Positions 43,182-52,589 of a stretch of DNA of 64,000 nucleotides are shown here, one piece after another. Location of the stretch: NCBI RefSeq assembly GCF_003412465.1, contig NZ_QTJV01000004.1:372001-436000 (forward strand), read 5' to 3'. The stretch's first letter is position 1. Each line of letters opens with the position of its first letter. The position numbers and the translations under genes are program-made. This DNA comes from Chitinophaga silvisoli. GTDB taxonomy: Bacteria; Bacteroidota; Bacteroidia; Chitinophagales; Chitinophagaceae. The notes beneath the pieces are model-generated. The model saw only the letters and a list, made by a program, of their open reading frames with translations. It did not search any database and was not told the DNA's origin.

Positions 43182-44168
43182 CTAATGATTGTTACTAAAC
43201 CATTGCATAACAATCACATAAGCAACAGTTAGAATATGAATGACATTCGCCATCGTGTTGTTCCGGATCGACCAGTAAACATTGGCGACAAACATAGACA
43301 AGGGCAAAATGGCCAGTACCCAGTAAGCAGGTGAAAAATGAATATTGAAGAAAGGAATCAGCATCGCTACGAACACATAGATGACCAATACCCCCCAGAT
43401 CTTCCTGCCCTGAATCAGCATCTTCTTCAGACTCCGCTGCAACAGCAGCCAGCCCAGCAGGAAAAATACCACGCTGAACACAATGGCACCCCATACCTTA
43501 TAATGCAATATGAGCTCTATGGAAAAACCAATTCTTGGGATCTTTGTGAACAAAGCCCATTGGTCTGTCAGGAAAAGATAAGTACCCAGCAAATACAAGG
43601 GGCCCACCAGTCCCAACAGGGCTATAATCCACTCTGCCAGGCGGAAAGGCCTCATTATCAACAAACTCATTAACAAGAGCAGACAGAATATAATTGCCGG
43701 GAAATAGAATAATCCACAAATCCCGAGCGCAAAACCTATATTAAAAACCACATCTCTCGCAGAGGTGCGGGTATAAAGCAAAGTGATGGAAGAGAATACC
43801 CAGAGCATAATCAGGTTCACCAGCAAGGCAGGTGAAAACACATTCCAGTCATGCAGCAATGACGTAAAAAGCATATACGCCATAGCAGGTAAATAATTCG
43901 GCTTCGCAAAGAGACGCTGGTGATTCACAATCTTTGTGATCAGCAGGGCCTGCAAGAGCAGCAGCAAAACCGCCAGCGAGGTAAAAAAGAATGGACTCGG
44001 GCCTACAAGTGCCTTGAGCCATTTCACCAGCAAGTCATATAATAAACCTTCGGAACCGTCGGCCAGGTAAGTGGACGGATAATAGAGGTAATGAAATTTT
44101 ACCACCAATGTATATATTAACAGCAGCAATACTGTTAGAGGGTTGCCGGAGCGGAAGAATTTAACCAC
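43182..44168 (-). CDS. Polytopic inner-membrane protein of unknown function
   Basis: Strongly hydrophobic protein with about ten membrane helices. It resembles Bacteroidota membrane proteins of the DUF6427 type by general look (short N-terminus before SGNPLTVLLLLIYT, a long YLADGSEGLLYDLLVKWL loop), but the assignment is uncertain. There is no ATG before residue 100 or so. I use the GTG at 44168 (reads MVKFFRSGNP, 328 residues), because the other candidate, a TTG at 44207, lies inside an exact -7 promoter box. No motif suggests an enzymatic role; a glycosyltransferase-C-like or O-antigen-type topology is possible but unsupported. Confidence 0.7.
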   Translation of the reverse strand: MVKFFRSGNPLTVLLLLIYTLVVKFHYLYYPSTYLADGSEGLLYDLLVKWLKALVGPSPFFFTSLAVLLLLLQALLITKIVNHQRLFAKPNYLPAMAYMLFTSLLHDWNVFSPALLVNLIMLWVFSSITLLYTRTSARDVVFNIGFALGICGLFYFPAIIFCLLLLMSLLIMRPFRLAEWIIALLGLVGPLYLLGTYLFLTDQWALFTKIPRIGFSIELILHYKVWGAIVFSVVFFLLGWLLLQRSLKKMLIQGRKIWGVLVIYVFVAMLIPFFNIHFSPAYWVLAILPLSMFVANVYWSIRNNTMANVIHILTVAYVIVMQWFSNNH

Positions 44169-44204
44169 AATCTGATTCTCTTTTCTACTTTTTTGAAAGC
44201 GTTC

Positions 44205-44212
44205 CAAAGGTA
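44205..44212 (-). promoter_or_regulatory. Candidate -7 box for the membrane protein gene
   Basis: Plus-strand CAAAGGTA is the complement of TACCTTTG, an exact TAnnTTTG match. Transcription would start near 44198, about 30 nt before the GTG at 44168. No -33 partner at standard distance. Confidence 0.5.
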
Positions 44213-44288
44213 AATCAAAATATTAGGAATTTTGGTAGTGTCTCCTTTGAACTTTTCACCGGCCCGGGGCCTGCTTTTCCTTCTTTTT

Positions 44289-44876
44289 TTATTTCTTCTG
44301 CATCCTTTTTCTAATCCGGCTCAGAGAGGGCCCCGCTATACCCAGGTAAGAAGCAATATGATACAAAGGCACCTGGTTAAAGATCTCCGGATGCTGCTCC
44401 ACCATCTGCAAATACCGCTCCTCCGGACTCTTGAACAGGAAATCCTCCGTATGCTCCATCATGAGGTTAAAAGCTACCTCGGCTATATACCTGCCAAAAC
44501 GCTCCCACTCATGAGACTGTTGATACAATGCCTGCAAATGATCCACATGTATATATAACACGGTGGACTCCACCATACTCTCCGTATAAAAATTACAGGG
44601 CCGGCGGGTCAGAAAACTCTTAAACGCCGTTACCATCTGCCCGGTAGTATAAAACAACATGTTCTTCTCCTCCCCCGTCTCCGCATTCACATAATAGGTG
44701 CGGAAAACACCGTTTACAATGAAACCCAAATGCTTACACACATTCCTGTATTCATTATAATACTCACCTTTCTGGTAGGTTCTCAACTCCCAGTAGGGCA
44801 ATGACAATGCAAAACTTTGCTCATCAATCCCCGAAAAACTCCTGATCGTCTGTTCTAATATTTCCAGTTCCGTCAT
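44289..44876 (-). CDS. Crp/Fnr-family transcriptional regulator
   Basis: Transcription factor of 195 residues with a cyclic-nucleotide-binding-type beta-barrel (about 25-115: YQKGEYYNE, CKHLGFIVNGVFRTYY) and a C-terminal helix-turn-helix (about 165-190: VPLYHIASYLGIAGPSLSRIRKRM). The barrel lacks the full cAMP-contacting signature, and the protein has no Fnr cysteine cluster, so the effector is unknown; many such small regulators occur in Bacteroidota. ATG at 44876, 9 bp after the TPR gene, suggesting co-transcription. Confidence 0.9.
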   Translation of the reverse strand: MTELEILEQTIRSFSGIDEQSFALSLPYWELRTYQKGEYYNEYRNVCKHLGFIVNGVFRTYYVNAETGEEKNMLFYTTGQMVTAFKSFLTRRPCNFYTESMVESTVLYIHVDHLQALYQQSHEWERFGRYIAEVAFNLMMEHTEDFLFKSPEERYLQMVEQHPEIFNQVPLYHIASYLGIAGPSLSRIRKRMQKK

Positions 44877-44885
44877 ACACCTAAG

Positions 44886-45959
44886 TTAATACTTACCTCT
44901 ATAAAACTTATTCTCCTCCGTGATCTTCAATGGATTCTTTTTAAACCACGTTATGAATTCCTCCCATTCCTTCTTATGCTCACTTCTCCATTCCTCAAAC
45001 TGCTTTTCATCCCCTTCCGCCAGGATCCAGTAATTATATGCCTCCAGGTAGCCCGCCTCCTTCACCTGCTGCTCATAGTCAAACAATACCACCGGGTTAC
45101 TTTTAGCCAGAGGCATGGTTTGATAGTTTTCCACAAAGCGGGTCCTGATCCTGTTCAGTGCAGGCAAACTTATAATCTTCTCCCCCGCCAGCGATATGAG
45201 TAACAAAGGCTCATACACCGCAATCCCAAAGGGCAGGTGCAACTTACCGTCCGGCGATACCGCCATGGTATTCTGCTTACAGAAACTCACTGACACAGAA
45301 GTATCGTCTTTAAACTGGATCTCTCCTTTATATGTCAGGTACAACTGCCTGCTTATCTCGTCTGTGCGCTTCGACCCCCTCTCCAGGTTCAGGAAGATCT
45401 CCCCATAGATCATCCCCCACACCTCCTCCTGGGTACCCAGGAAGATTTTTGATGCCCAGTAATAATTGGAAGGAAACATTGGATCCACTTCTATCCCCTT
45501 TTCGAAATAACTCATGGCCTTCGTATAGTCTTTTACATTCACTTCCATTACACCACGTTCCAGGTACAGGTTACCCGCCGCCGGAAACACCTTCAGGCCT
45601 TTTTCATATGCATCCAGCGCCTTATCCCGCTTTCCACTCAGGTCATACGCATTGCCTAACAGCTGGTACACCCGGCTGTTGATATCTTTTCGTTTGATCA
45701 GCTTTTTAAGGATCTCTACAGCGCCATTATAATCCTGCTGCATGTATTTCGAGTACGCAATCTCATAATGATAAGCCCATTCATCCGGATTCAATCGAAT
45801 CGCTTCTTCAAGCAATGGTATTGCTGCCGCTGGCTTTCCGTCCTCCATCATCGCTATCGCTGTTTTATACCTGGCATCTGCTGTGTCCCTGTCAGCCTGA
45901 GCCATCGCAGCTTGTCCCATACATATGCTTAGTAACAGTAATAAGGTAATTTTCTGCAT
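44886..45959 (-). CDS. Exported TPR protein
   Basis: Protein of 357 residues with a signal peptide (1-20, GQAAMAQ). The first half consists of about four TPR motifs (AIPLLEEAIRLNPDEWAYHYEIAYSKY, YNGAVEILKKLIKRKDINSRVYQLLGNAY, KALDAYEKGLKVFPAAGNLYLERGVM, AMSYFEKGIEVDPMFPSNYYW). The second half has no repeats and no motif I know (DDTSVSVSFCKQNTMAVSPDGKL; FEEWRSEHKKEWEEFITWFKKNP). Function unknown; it is placed in the periplasm or outer membrane. ATG at 45959. It leads the pair with the Crp-family regulator. Confidence 0.75.
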   Translation of the reverse strand: MQKITLLLLLSICMGQAAMAQADRDTADARYKTAIAMMEDGKPAAAIPLLEEAIRLNPDEWAYHYEIAYSKYMQQDYNGAVEILKKLIKRKDINSRVYQLLGNAYDLSGKRDKALDAYEKGLKVFPAAGNLYLERGVMEVNVKDYTKAMSYFEKGIEVDPMFPSNYYWASKIFLGTQEEVWGMIYGEIFLNLERGSKRTDEISRQLYLTYKGEIQFKDDTSVSVSFCKQNTMAVSPDGKLHLPFGIAVYEPLLLISLAGEKIISLPALNRIRTRFVENYQTMPLAKSNPVVLFDYEQQVKEAGYLEAYNYWILAEGDEKQFEEWRSEHKKEWEEFITWFKKNPLKITEENKFYRGKY

Positions 45960-45990
45960 AAGAGGTTAAGTCGTTACGAATATAGGATGA

Positions 45991-46028
45991 AAAAAAAGCC
46001 CGGACTCCATAAGGCGTACCGGGCTTTT
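45991..46028 (-). terminator. Intrinsic terminator of the MscS channel gene
   Basis: A 10-bp stem, AAAAGCCCGG (45994-46003) and CCGGGCTTTT (46019-46028), has a 15-nt loop. Read on the reverse strand it runs into TTTTTTT. It is placed 19 bp after the channel gene's stop at 46047. Confidence 0.85.
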
Positions 46029-46046
46029 CTTTTTTAACATTTCTTT

Positions 46047-48383
46047 TTACTGGGTCACAATCCCCTTTTGCTCAAAGTAATTGTAGATCGCATTGTTAAT
46101 CTCTGCCTCTACCACAGACACCTTCATAATATCCCTGCACCAGAAAGCAATCCTCACCGACATCACTGTAGCACTTACAAAATTCATAATGATTTCGATC
46201 TCCCTTCTGGCCATCACCTGGTCATTGGCTGCAATCAGATCTTTCAGTTCCTGCTTCACTGTGGCTGCATCTTCAAGTTTAGCGACCTTATAGTTGAAAT
46301 TGATCCTGGCATTGTTATTACTCAGGGTCCAGTTGGTAATCTCTTTGGAGAGCACATCGCCGTTTGGCAAAATCACCTCTGCCCCATCTTCGGTAAGCAG
46401 GGTACTGCTGCGGATCCCGATTTCTTTTACACGCCCCTTCTTACTCCCTATTTCCACTGTATCTCCAATACGTAAAGGGCGGTCAAAGATCAGGATAATA
46501 CCAGATACAAAGTTGTTGACTATACTCTGTAAACCCAGACCAATACCTACACCCAATGCACCAAGGATCACTGTGATCTTATCCACCGGCAAGCCTGAAG
46601 CACTGATAGCCAGCAGGAAAGCAAGCACCAGCAGGATCAGCCTCGTCACCAGCAGCCTTGAACGCTGCCCCTTATCATCAAAGGCCGCATCATCCCCAAT
46701 ATCCCCAAAGAAGTAAGCAATGTACTTCTGCAGGAAATTAGCAATCCAGATAATACCCAGGAACAATACTACCCCACCAATAGTAAAGGAACTGCTACCA
46801 ATCACTATTGATGCCTGGAACAATGCCTTCAATCCGGTGCTGAATGCATCGTAGATATTCAGGTTGGTGCTGAATACAATTGCCCAGATCAACACTGCCA
46901 ATACAGATATAAAACGGAACAATGATTTCTTGATATCCGCTACATCAAAGTGCTCCGGATAGCGCTTCCTGATACGGCTACCCTGTATCTGTAAGAGGAA
47001 GGCTTCAATAACCAATTGTACAAATATACTGAGACTCGCGGCCTGTGCCAGGGCATATACCGCTGTAGCACTAAAGATCTGTGACAAGGTGACACGGCCA
47101 AATATATTCATCAATACCGCCAGTGTATTCAGGAAGGTATACAGGATCACCGCCCACCACATCAAACGATATTCTTTGCGGAAACTTCGGATTTGTATGT
47201 ACAACAGGCCAATCACCACTGCCACCAGGTCATGCACCACATTCGCATACCGCATCAGCCGTATTGGCAAACCTAATACCCTGATGATAGGCAGGAAGAG
47301 AAATAAGAGCATAAACAATCCCCAGCCCATGAAGATCTGCCGGGGGAGTATTTTGTAAAAGACAGGTGTCAGCAACACCATCAGCATGAACTGCGTGGTC
47401 TCTATGTAAATAGCAGGTGCATTGTGATCAAATAAGGGAGCCAGGTTCAAAATCAGCACACAGGTCATGAGCCAGGGCAATGCCTTTACATACTTGAAAT
47501 CAAATTCCTTGATGGCACTGAGCTTATTCAATTTCTTCAGACTCCGGAAGTTGTAATTGATCCAGACAAAGAAGGCAATACCAATAATCCATAACAGGGA
47601 GCGCTTACTACGGGTATTCCTGAAATAATAGCTGGCAAGTTGCTGCTCCGCATTTACTGATTTTTTAAATCCACCGGGAGGAGGTCTGCGACCCTGCGCT
47701 GTAACAGGCTCCCACAGGAAGAGGCGTTCCTTTGTAAAAGCACGGCCACCCGCAGTTTTAAGTGCTTCTTCTGTCTGGTATCCCAGTTCTTCAATGACGA
47801 TGGCATCGGTGGAAACCTTTGCTTTCAGATCATTGAGAATAGCTGTATTGGCTTTCACCAGACTATCAGCTCTTCTGAACTTTGTACGCAGGGTTTGCAG
47901 CTGCGGGATGAAAGTAGCTCGAAGGGCAGAATCCCTGAACAGACCACGCATTAGCGTATCCTTACGGAGATCCCTGATTTCCTTTCTTACATCATCCAGT
48001 TTCTGGTCATATCCATTCAGCACCTTCCCGAATTCATTCATGGTGTTGTCCAGTTCTTCCAATAAGGACTGGTACATCTGAAGGTTGCGAATATTGAGAC
48101 TTTTGTCATTACCGGCAAAACGGTCTTTCAGAATTTCCAATATAGAATCAGCATCTTTCAGATGCGCCTGAATGTCTTGTACACGGGTAAAGGAACTGGT
48201 GACAAGAGGGACCTTGTTCATGGTCTGAAAAACTTTTTCAAACCCTGCCAGGTAATCACTTCTTGTTGCTTGGTTGTTGTCGCCGAATAAGGTGGTATCG
48301 ACAGCTCTTGGAGGTGCTTTTTGCGCAAGCACGAAACTACTGGTTAGAGCAATCAGTAGCAGGAGGAGAATAGGTTTTTTCAT
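46047..48383 (-). CDS. MscS-family mechanosensitive ion channel (large form)
   Basis: Large inner-membrane tension-gated channel of 778 residues. It has a signal peptide (1-20), a long periplasmic region with coiled-coil character (about 40-240: RDLRKD, RRADSLVKANTAILNDLKAK), about 11 membrane helices and the MscS core. The pore helix is GALGVGIGLGLQSIVNNFVSGIILIFDRPLRIGDTVEIG and is followed by the beta domain (GRVKEIGIRSSTLLTEDGAEVILPNGDVLS). Overall organisation resembles MscK/MscM-type proteins. It protects against hypo-osmotic shock (family knowledge). ATG at 48383. It is separated from the peptidase operon by that operon's terminator at 48429-48451. Confidence 0.92.
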   Translation of the reverse strand: MKKPILLLLLIALTSSFVLAQKAPPRAVDTTLFGDNNQATRSDYLAGFEKVFQTMNKVPLVTSSFTRVQDIQAHLKDADSILEILKDRFAGNDKSLNIRNLQMYQSLLEELDNTMNEFGKVLNGYDQKLDDVRKEIRDLRKDTLMRGLFRDSALRATFIPQLQTLRTKFRRADSLVKANTAILNDLKAKVSTDAIVIEELGYQTEEALKTAGGRAFTKERLFLWEPVTAQGRRPPPGGFKKSVNAEQQLASYYFRNTRSKRSLLWIIGIAFFVWINYNFRSLKKLNKLSAIKEFDFKYVKALPWLMTCVLILNLAPLFDHNAPAIYIETTQFMLMVLLTPVFYKILPRQIFMGWGLFMLLFLFLPIIRVLGLPIRLMRYANVVHDLVAVVIGLLYIQIRSFRKEYRLMWWAVILYTFLNTLAVLMNIFGRVTLSQIFSATAVYALAQAASLSIFVQLVIEAFLLQIQGSRIRKRYPEHFDVADIKKSLFRFISVLAVLIWAIVFSTNLNIYDAFSTGLKALFQASIVIGSSSFTIGGVVLFLGIIWIANFLQKYIAYFFGDIGDDAAFDDKGQRSRLLVTRLILLVLAFLLAISASGLPVDKITVILGALGVGIGLGLQSIVNNFVSGIILIFDRPLRIGDTVEIGSKKGRVKEIGIRSSTLLTEDGAEVILPNGDVLSKEITNWTLSNNNARINFNYKVAKLEDAATVKQELKDLIAANDQVMARREIEIIMNFVSATVMSVRIAFWCRDIMKVSVVEAEINNAIYNYFEQKGIVTQ

Positions 48384-48428
48384 ATCTAGCGATAAATCAT
48401 GGCGGAAATATATGCCAATTTTCGCTAT

Positions 48429-48451
48429 AAAAAAGGGGGCTTATCGCCCCC
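48429..48451 (-). terminator. Terminator of the SusCD-peptidase operon, with stop codon in its loop
   Basis: On the reverse strand GGGGGC (complement of 48446-48451), a 5-nt loop GATAA and GCCCCC (complement of 48435-48440) are followed by six T (48429-48434). The TAA stop of the last peptidase (48441-48443) is inside the loop, so the hairpin begins within the coding region. Confidence 0.88.
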
Positions 48452-51128
48452 CTTCCTGATATAGTGTGTTGAAGAGTAACTTGAACGTGCCGTGCGACTG
48501 CCCCCTGAAGGTCACCTCAGGTCCATAAGCATAGAACATTCCCTTGCCGACAGGTGCACAAAAAGCGGCGACACCGCCTTTCAGGTAAGCCTGGCCCCAG
48601 GCCCAGCCACTGTGCAAAGGAGTATCTGTGCTGAACCAGGCAATAGGTTTCACATCTTTTGCCCCCGCATCAATTTTGAAGACAGGGCTGTTATCGAAAT
48701 TGATATCACCATTGGCAGGCATGCCATAAGCAGCCATCAGGGTACTATCAAAACTGGCTTTCAGGATACTGCCAGGTATAAAGTATTTCGTTCCCGGAAG
48801 GGGCTTCCCATTTTCAACCAATGCATTCGTAACAGGTAAGCCTAAATGATAAGCAAGGTTGGTACTGGTACCAATCGTAACAATATTACCACCCGCTTCT
48901 AAAAATGCCTTCAGCTGGGGAATACTCGTATCCTTTGTGATCTTGCCCAGCATCCCCCTGTATTGTTCAGGAATTTCATCCGGAGCAGGTGCTTTCTGCG
49001 AAAAACCATAACGGTTGGTTTCCTCACCTTTTAATGGCGGAATAGCCCTGGTGACAAATACAATGACATCATAGTCTTTTTTCAGGTCACCCTTGTCGAT
49101 GTCTTTGGCGTAAATCACTTTGAACGGGAACTTGTATTGTTCCAGCAACCACCTTACCCAACCAGAAGGAATAGAGCCGCCGTAGCTGTCCCACAAACCA
49201 ATACGGGCCGGTTTAATTTTATCCAGGTCAGCAGGTTTCTTACTGACTGCCTGCACATTCACCGCCACATCCTTCAATGTCTTTACATAGAAATCTCCTG
49301 TCTTTGTTCTGTACACATCTACACCTGCATTCAATAATTGGTTGACTACAGTAAATGCATCATTCTGTTTTCCACTTATTAAATATCCACCTTTGCTGGC
49401 TGGCAATTTTGTTGCTTTCACTTCCTGCAATTCACCATAAGGCAATTGTGTAAACGGACCGCTAAAATCATCCAGGATCCTGTCAAACTGCACACCCATC
49501 TGGTAAGCCAATGTCCAACCCGCAGCATCATAAGGATGAATAGGAGGACCTCCAGGATACTGAAAATCATTCGGGTGATCCTGTGGCTCAAACATATCCA
49601 ATACATGCGGGCGGAACGCCTGGTTGGTACGTACAATATAGGATCCCGCCGGATACTGCTTACCGGCTATCGTAAATGCAGCACTTGCTTTTTGCACGCT
49701 GATACCTGTTTTAATCAGTGCATTGATGAACTTCACTGCTGTAGGGAAATCTGCCTGGTCAGCTGAAATGATATAGCCTCTTGGATCCCTGGTATCAGGA
49801 TTCTTGTATACCGCATCATAGTAAGACATGGGGATATTATTGCCTCTCTTCATCCAGCCATAAGGATCACTGCCATCATCTTTGGTGGTATCATTCTTAT
49901 CTTTTTTATATGCAGCAGTAATTGCATTTGCTCCCTTTGGCGATAAGGTCCAGTTATCCCTGTTACCACGATCAATTGCATGCTTACCCATCTTGTAAAT
50001 GTTGTACAGGACCTCATCACGCTGCCTGGCAGCATAATCCAGCACTGAATAGTTCAGCGATACGGAATAGTCAATAGACTGACGGAAGTGCCATACATCC
50101 TGTGGTAATACCGGGTTCGGCGTAGCGCCATTCGGGATTAAGCGCTGGGGAACCACGGGAATCTTCTCCGGCGTAGGGTTACCAATGATCTCGGTGAGTA
50201 AGCCGATCATATTGTGAAATTGCGTTGTGGTCCGCAAGCCACCATTATACCATGTAGAAAAACTGGAACCATTCAACCTGGTATAACCTGGTTTATCCTC
50301 TGCATTCAGGCGATTGTACATCGCAGCCCCCAATGCATCGATACCCGTGATCATCAAAGGATCAAATACATAGTTGAACGGATCGCGGTATGGAGGCCCT
50401 GCCAGTACAGAGCCTTCCGGACCGCGTTGGTGATGATTATACATGATCTGGGGCATCCATTCCAGGAACAGCTGCTTACCCATGTTGAAACTTTCGCTCA
50501 TATTCATCATGTAAAAGTCACGGTTATTATCATGCCCAATATATTTCTGGTACAGCACAGGCACCTGGTCAGTACTGCGTTTCAAGGTATCTGCATTACG
50601 CATATACCAGTTAGCCACCAGCTCCTGTCCATCCGGGTTGGCATGTGTCATCAACACGATCACATTATCCAGGATGCGTTTAGTTTCATCATCATTCCTG
50701 CTGATCAATTGATAAGCCGTTTCTACCAACTGATGTGAACCTACTACTTCGGTAGCATGCAATCCACCATCAATCCATACTACCGCCTTACCACCTGCAG
50801 CCAACGCTCTTGCCTGCAGCTCACTGATCCCTTCGGCCCGTGCCAGTTGCTGCGAAATCTTCCTGTATTTTTCTAATTGCTGAATATTCCCGGGCGAAGA
50901 GATGACAAGCATATACTGATGCCTGCCTTCTTCTGTAAGACCAATATCCACCAGCTTTACCCGAGGGCTAGCTGCCAGCTTTTGAAAATAAGCAGCGGTC
51001 TGTGTATAATTCGCCAGCTTGTAATCATCTCCCATATTGAAACCAAAATGTTCTTTGGGAGAAGGAACTGTTTGCCCATACAAAGTAGTGGCACAACACA
51101 ATATGATAACAGACAATAAATATTTCAT
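48441..51128 (-). CDS. Exported M14-family zinc carboxypeptidase (second copy)
   Basis: Metallocarboxypeptidase-like protein of 895 residues with a signal peptide (1-19, TTLYGQ). The M14 catalytic domain spans about 40-380. Zinc ligands are His124 and Glu127 (GLHATE) and a His in YNHHQRG (232-233). The general-base glutamate is probably in HNMIGLLTEIIG. The C-terminal part (about 640-870: IGLWDSYGGSIPSGWVRWLL, LKAFLEAGGNIVTIGTS) resembles a class-I amidotransferase-like fold, as is known for long bacterial M14 proteins. Very similar along its whole length to the M14 protein at 52586. ATG at 51128, 9 bp after the M20 gene. Last gene of the operon. Confidence 0.9.
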   Translation of the reverse strand: MKYLLSVIILCCATTLYGQTVPSPKEHFGFNMGDDYKLANYTQTAAYFQKLAASPRVKLVDIGLTEEGRHQYMLVISSPGNIQQLEKYRKISQQLARAEGISELQARALAAGGKAVVWIDGGLHATEVVGSHQLVETAYQLISRNDDETKRILDNVIVLMTHANPDGQELVANWYMRNADTLKRSTDQVPVLYQKYIGHDNNRDFYMMNMSESFNMGKQLFLEWMPQIMYNHHQRGPEGSVLAGPPYRDPFNYVFDPLMITGIDALGAAMYNRLNAEDKPGYTRLNGSSFSTWYNGGLRTTTQFHNMIGLLTEIIGNPTPEKIPVVPQRLIPNGATPNPVLPQDVWHFRQSIDYSVSLNYSVLDYAARQRDEVLYNIYKMGKHAIDRGNRDNWTLSPKGANAITAAYKKDKNDTTKDDGSDPYGWMKRGNNIPMSYYDAVYKNPDTRDPRGYIISADQADFPTAVKFINALIKTGISVQKASAAFTIAGKQYPAGSYIVRTNQAFRPHVLDMFEPQDHPNDFQYPGGPPIHPYDAAGWTLAYQMGVQFDRILDDFSGPFTQLPYGELQEVKATKLPASKGGYLISGKQNDAFTVVNQLLNAGVDVYRTKTGDFYVKTLKDVAVNVQAVSKKPADLDKIKPARIGLWDSYGGSIPSGWVRWLLEQYKFPFKVIYAKDIDKGDLKKDYDVIVFVTRAIPPLKGEETNRYGFSQKAPAPDEIPEQYRGMLGKITKDTSIPQLKAFLEAGGNIVTIGTSTNLAYHLGLPVTNALVENGKPLPGTKYFIPGSILKASFDSTLMAAYGMPANGDINFDNSPVFKIDAGAKDVKPIAWFSTDTPLHSGWAWGQAYLKGGVAAFCAPVGKGMFYAYGPEVTFRGQSHGTFKLLFNTLYQEGGR

Positions 51129-51137
51129 AAGATGGTT

Positions 51138-52589
51138 TTATTTCTTCCGGTAATCCAGTGCCGGTGCTCTGTCGCCCAGCATGGCTTCATACTTGAAATC
51201 TTTTCCCCGACGTTCTTTTAGTTCTGCCTGTGCAGATTTTACAGCAGCAGGGTCATTGAACAGGTCATAGGCAGTGAGTGCAATCGTCTTGGCAGCCACC
51301 ATCATTCCTTTTGCACCAATGCTGGAACCGGCAGCAGCTACATTCTGCCAGCTATGACCACCGGAACCTGCTACGAAGGTGGCAGCACTCATACCAGCAG
51401 TCGGTGTAACCCAACTTACATCAGCTACGTCAGAAGAACCGATACCTCCCTCTTTGACAATGGTAAATGGTTGTACCGTCATAGATGCACTATCTATGTC
51501 CGGAACATTCTTCTGATCGATAAAAGTTGCCTGAATCTTCTTAGCAAATTCCTTTTCTTCCGCAGTATATTTAAATCCTCCCACCAGGTGCAGGTTTTTA
51601 TCCATCATGTGAGACAGGGTTTCATTCGGCATCATGTTGTACACACCACCGATTACTTCATACTTCATAGTCGTACCAGTACCTAAAGCTGCTCCTTCTG
51701 CACATTTCACCAGCCGGTCCCAGGTATCTTTTACTACCTGCATATCCGGATGACGTACGTAGTAATAAACTTCTGCAAAAGCAGGAACCACATTCGGTGC
51801 ATCACCACCCTTGGTGATCACATAGTGAATACGTGTATCCTGCTGTACATGTTCACGCATCATGTTCACCATATAATCCATGGCTTCTACCCCATCGAGC
51901 GCTGATCTCCCTTTTTCAGGAGCACCGGCAGCATGGGCAGCTACCCCATAGAACCTGAACTTCGCATTTTTGTTGGCTAACCAGGGTGCGATGCCTGCAG
52001 CGTTGTCATTGCCCGGATGCCAGTGCAATACAGCACTTACATCATTGAACAATCCGGCTCTCACCATATACACTTTACCTGAACCCCCTTCTTCCGCCGG
52101 GCAACCATATACCCGCAAGGTGCCTTTACCACCACTTGCTTTCATCCAGTCCTTTACGGCTACAGCAGCAGCGACAGATGCAGTACCAAATAAATTATGC
52201 CCACATCCATGCCCTGCACCTTCAGGAATGATGGCTTTCTTTTCAGGACTGGCTTCCTGCGATAATCCCGGCAATGCATCAAACTCTGCGAGAATACCAA
52301 TTACAGGTTCACCACTCCCATAAGTAGCTACAAAAGCTGTAGGGATGCCGGCAATACCAGCTTTCACCGCAAAGCCCTCCTGTGTCAGTTTCTCCTGTAA
52401 CAATGCAGAACTCTTCACCTCCTGGTACCCCACTTCTGCAAAACCCCAGATCTTTTGCTCTATTGTTGTATAAGCAGGCGCTTGCGCATCGAGTGCAGCA
52501 ATGATCGCCGTTTTATCTTTATTTGCTTTTTGTGCATACACGAAAGCCGGTGCACAACATAGCAGGGATACTATTACGCGCTTCATCAT
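51138..52589 (-). CDS. Exported M20-family amidohydrolase (AbgB-like)
   Basis: Metallo-amidohydrolase of 483 residues with a signal peptide (1-20, FVYAQ). The zinc site HGCGHN is at 127-132, GCPAEEGGSGK supplies the catalytic and bridging glutamates, and HWHPG follows; this is the M20D pattern of p-aminobenzoyl-glutamate and N-acyl amino-acid hydrolases. It may remove acyl groups from amino acids or cleave terminal amides after the carboxypeptidases act (inference). Its ATG overlaps the TGA of the upstream M14 gene in an ATGA, a sign of translational coupling; the next codon is also ATG. Confidence 0.9.
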   Translation of the reverse strand: MMKRVIVSLLCCAPAFVYAQKANKDKTAIIAALDAQAPAYTTIEQKIWGFAEVGYQEVKSSALLQEKLTQEGFAVKAGIAGIPTAFVATYGSGEPVIGILAEFDALPGLSQEASPEKKAIIPEGAGHGCGHNLFGTASVAAAVAVKDWMKASGGKGTLRVYGCPAEEGGSGKVYMVRAGLFNDVSAVLHWHPGNDNAAGIAPWLANKNAKFRFYGVAAHAAGAPEKGRSALDGVEAMDYMVNMMREHVQQDTRIHYVITKGGDAPNVVPAFAEVYYYVRHPDMQVVKDTWDRLVKCAEGAALGTGTTMKYEVIGGVYNMMPNETLSHMMDKNLHLVGGFKYTAEEKEFAKKIQATFIDQKNVPDIDSASMTVQPFTIVKEGGIGSSDVADVSWVTPTAGMSAATFVAGSGGHSWQNVAAAGSSIGAKGMMVAAKTIALTAYDLFNDPAAVKSAQAELKERRGKDFKYEAMLGDRAPALDYRKK

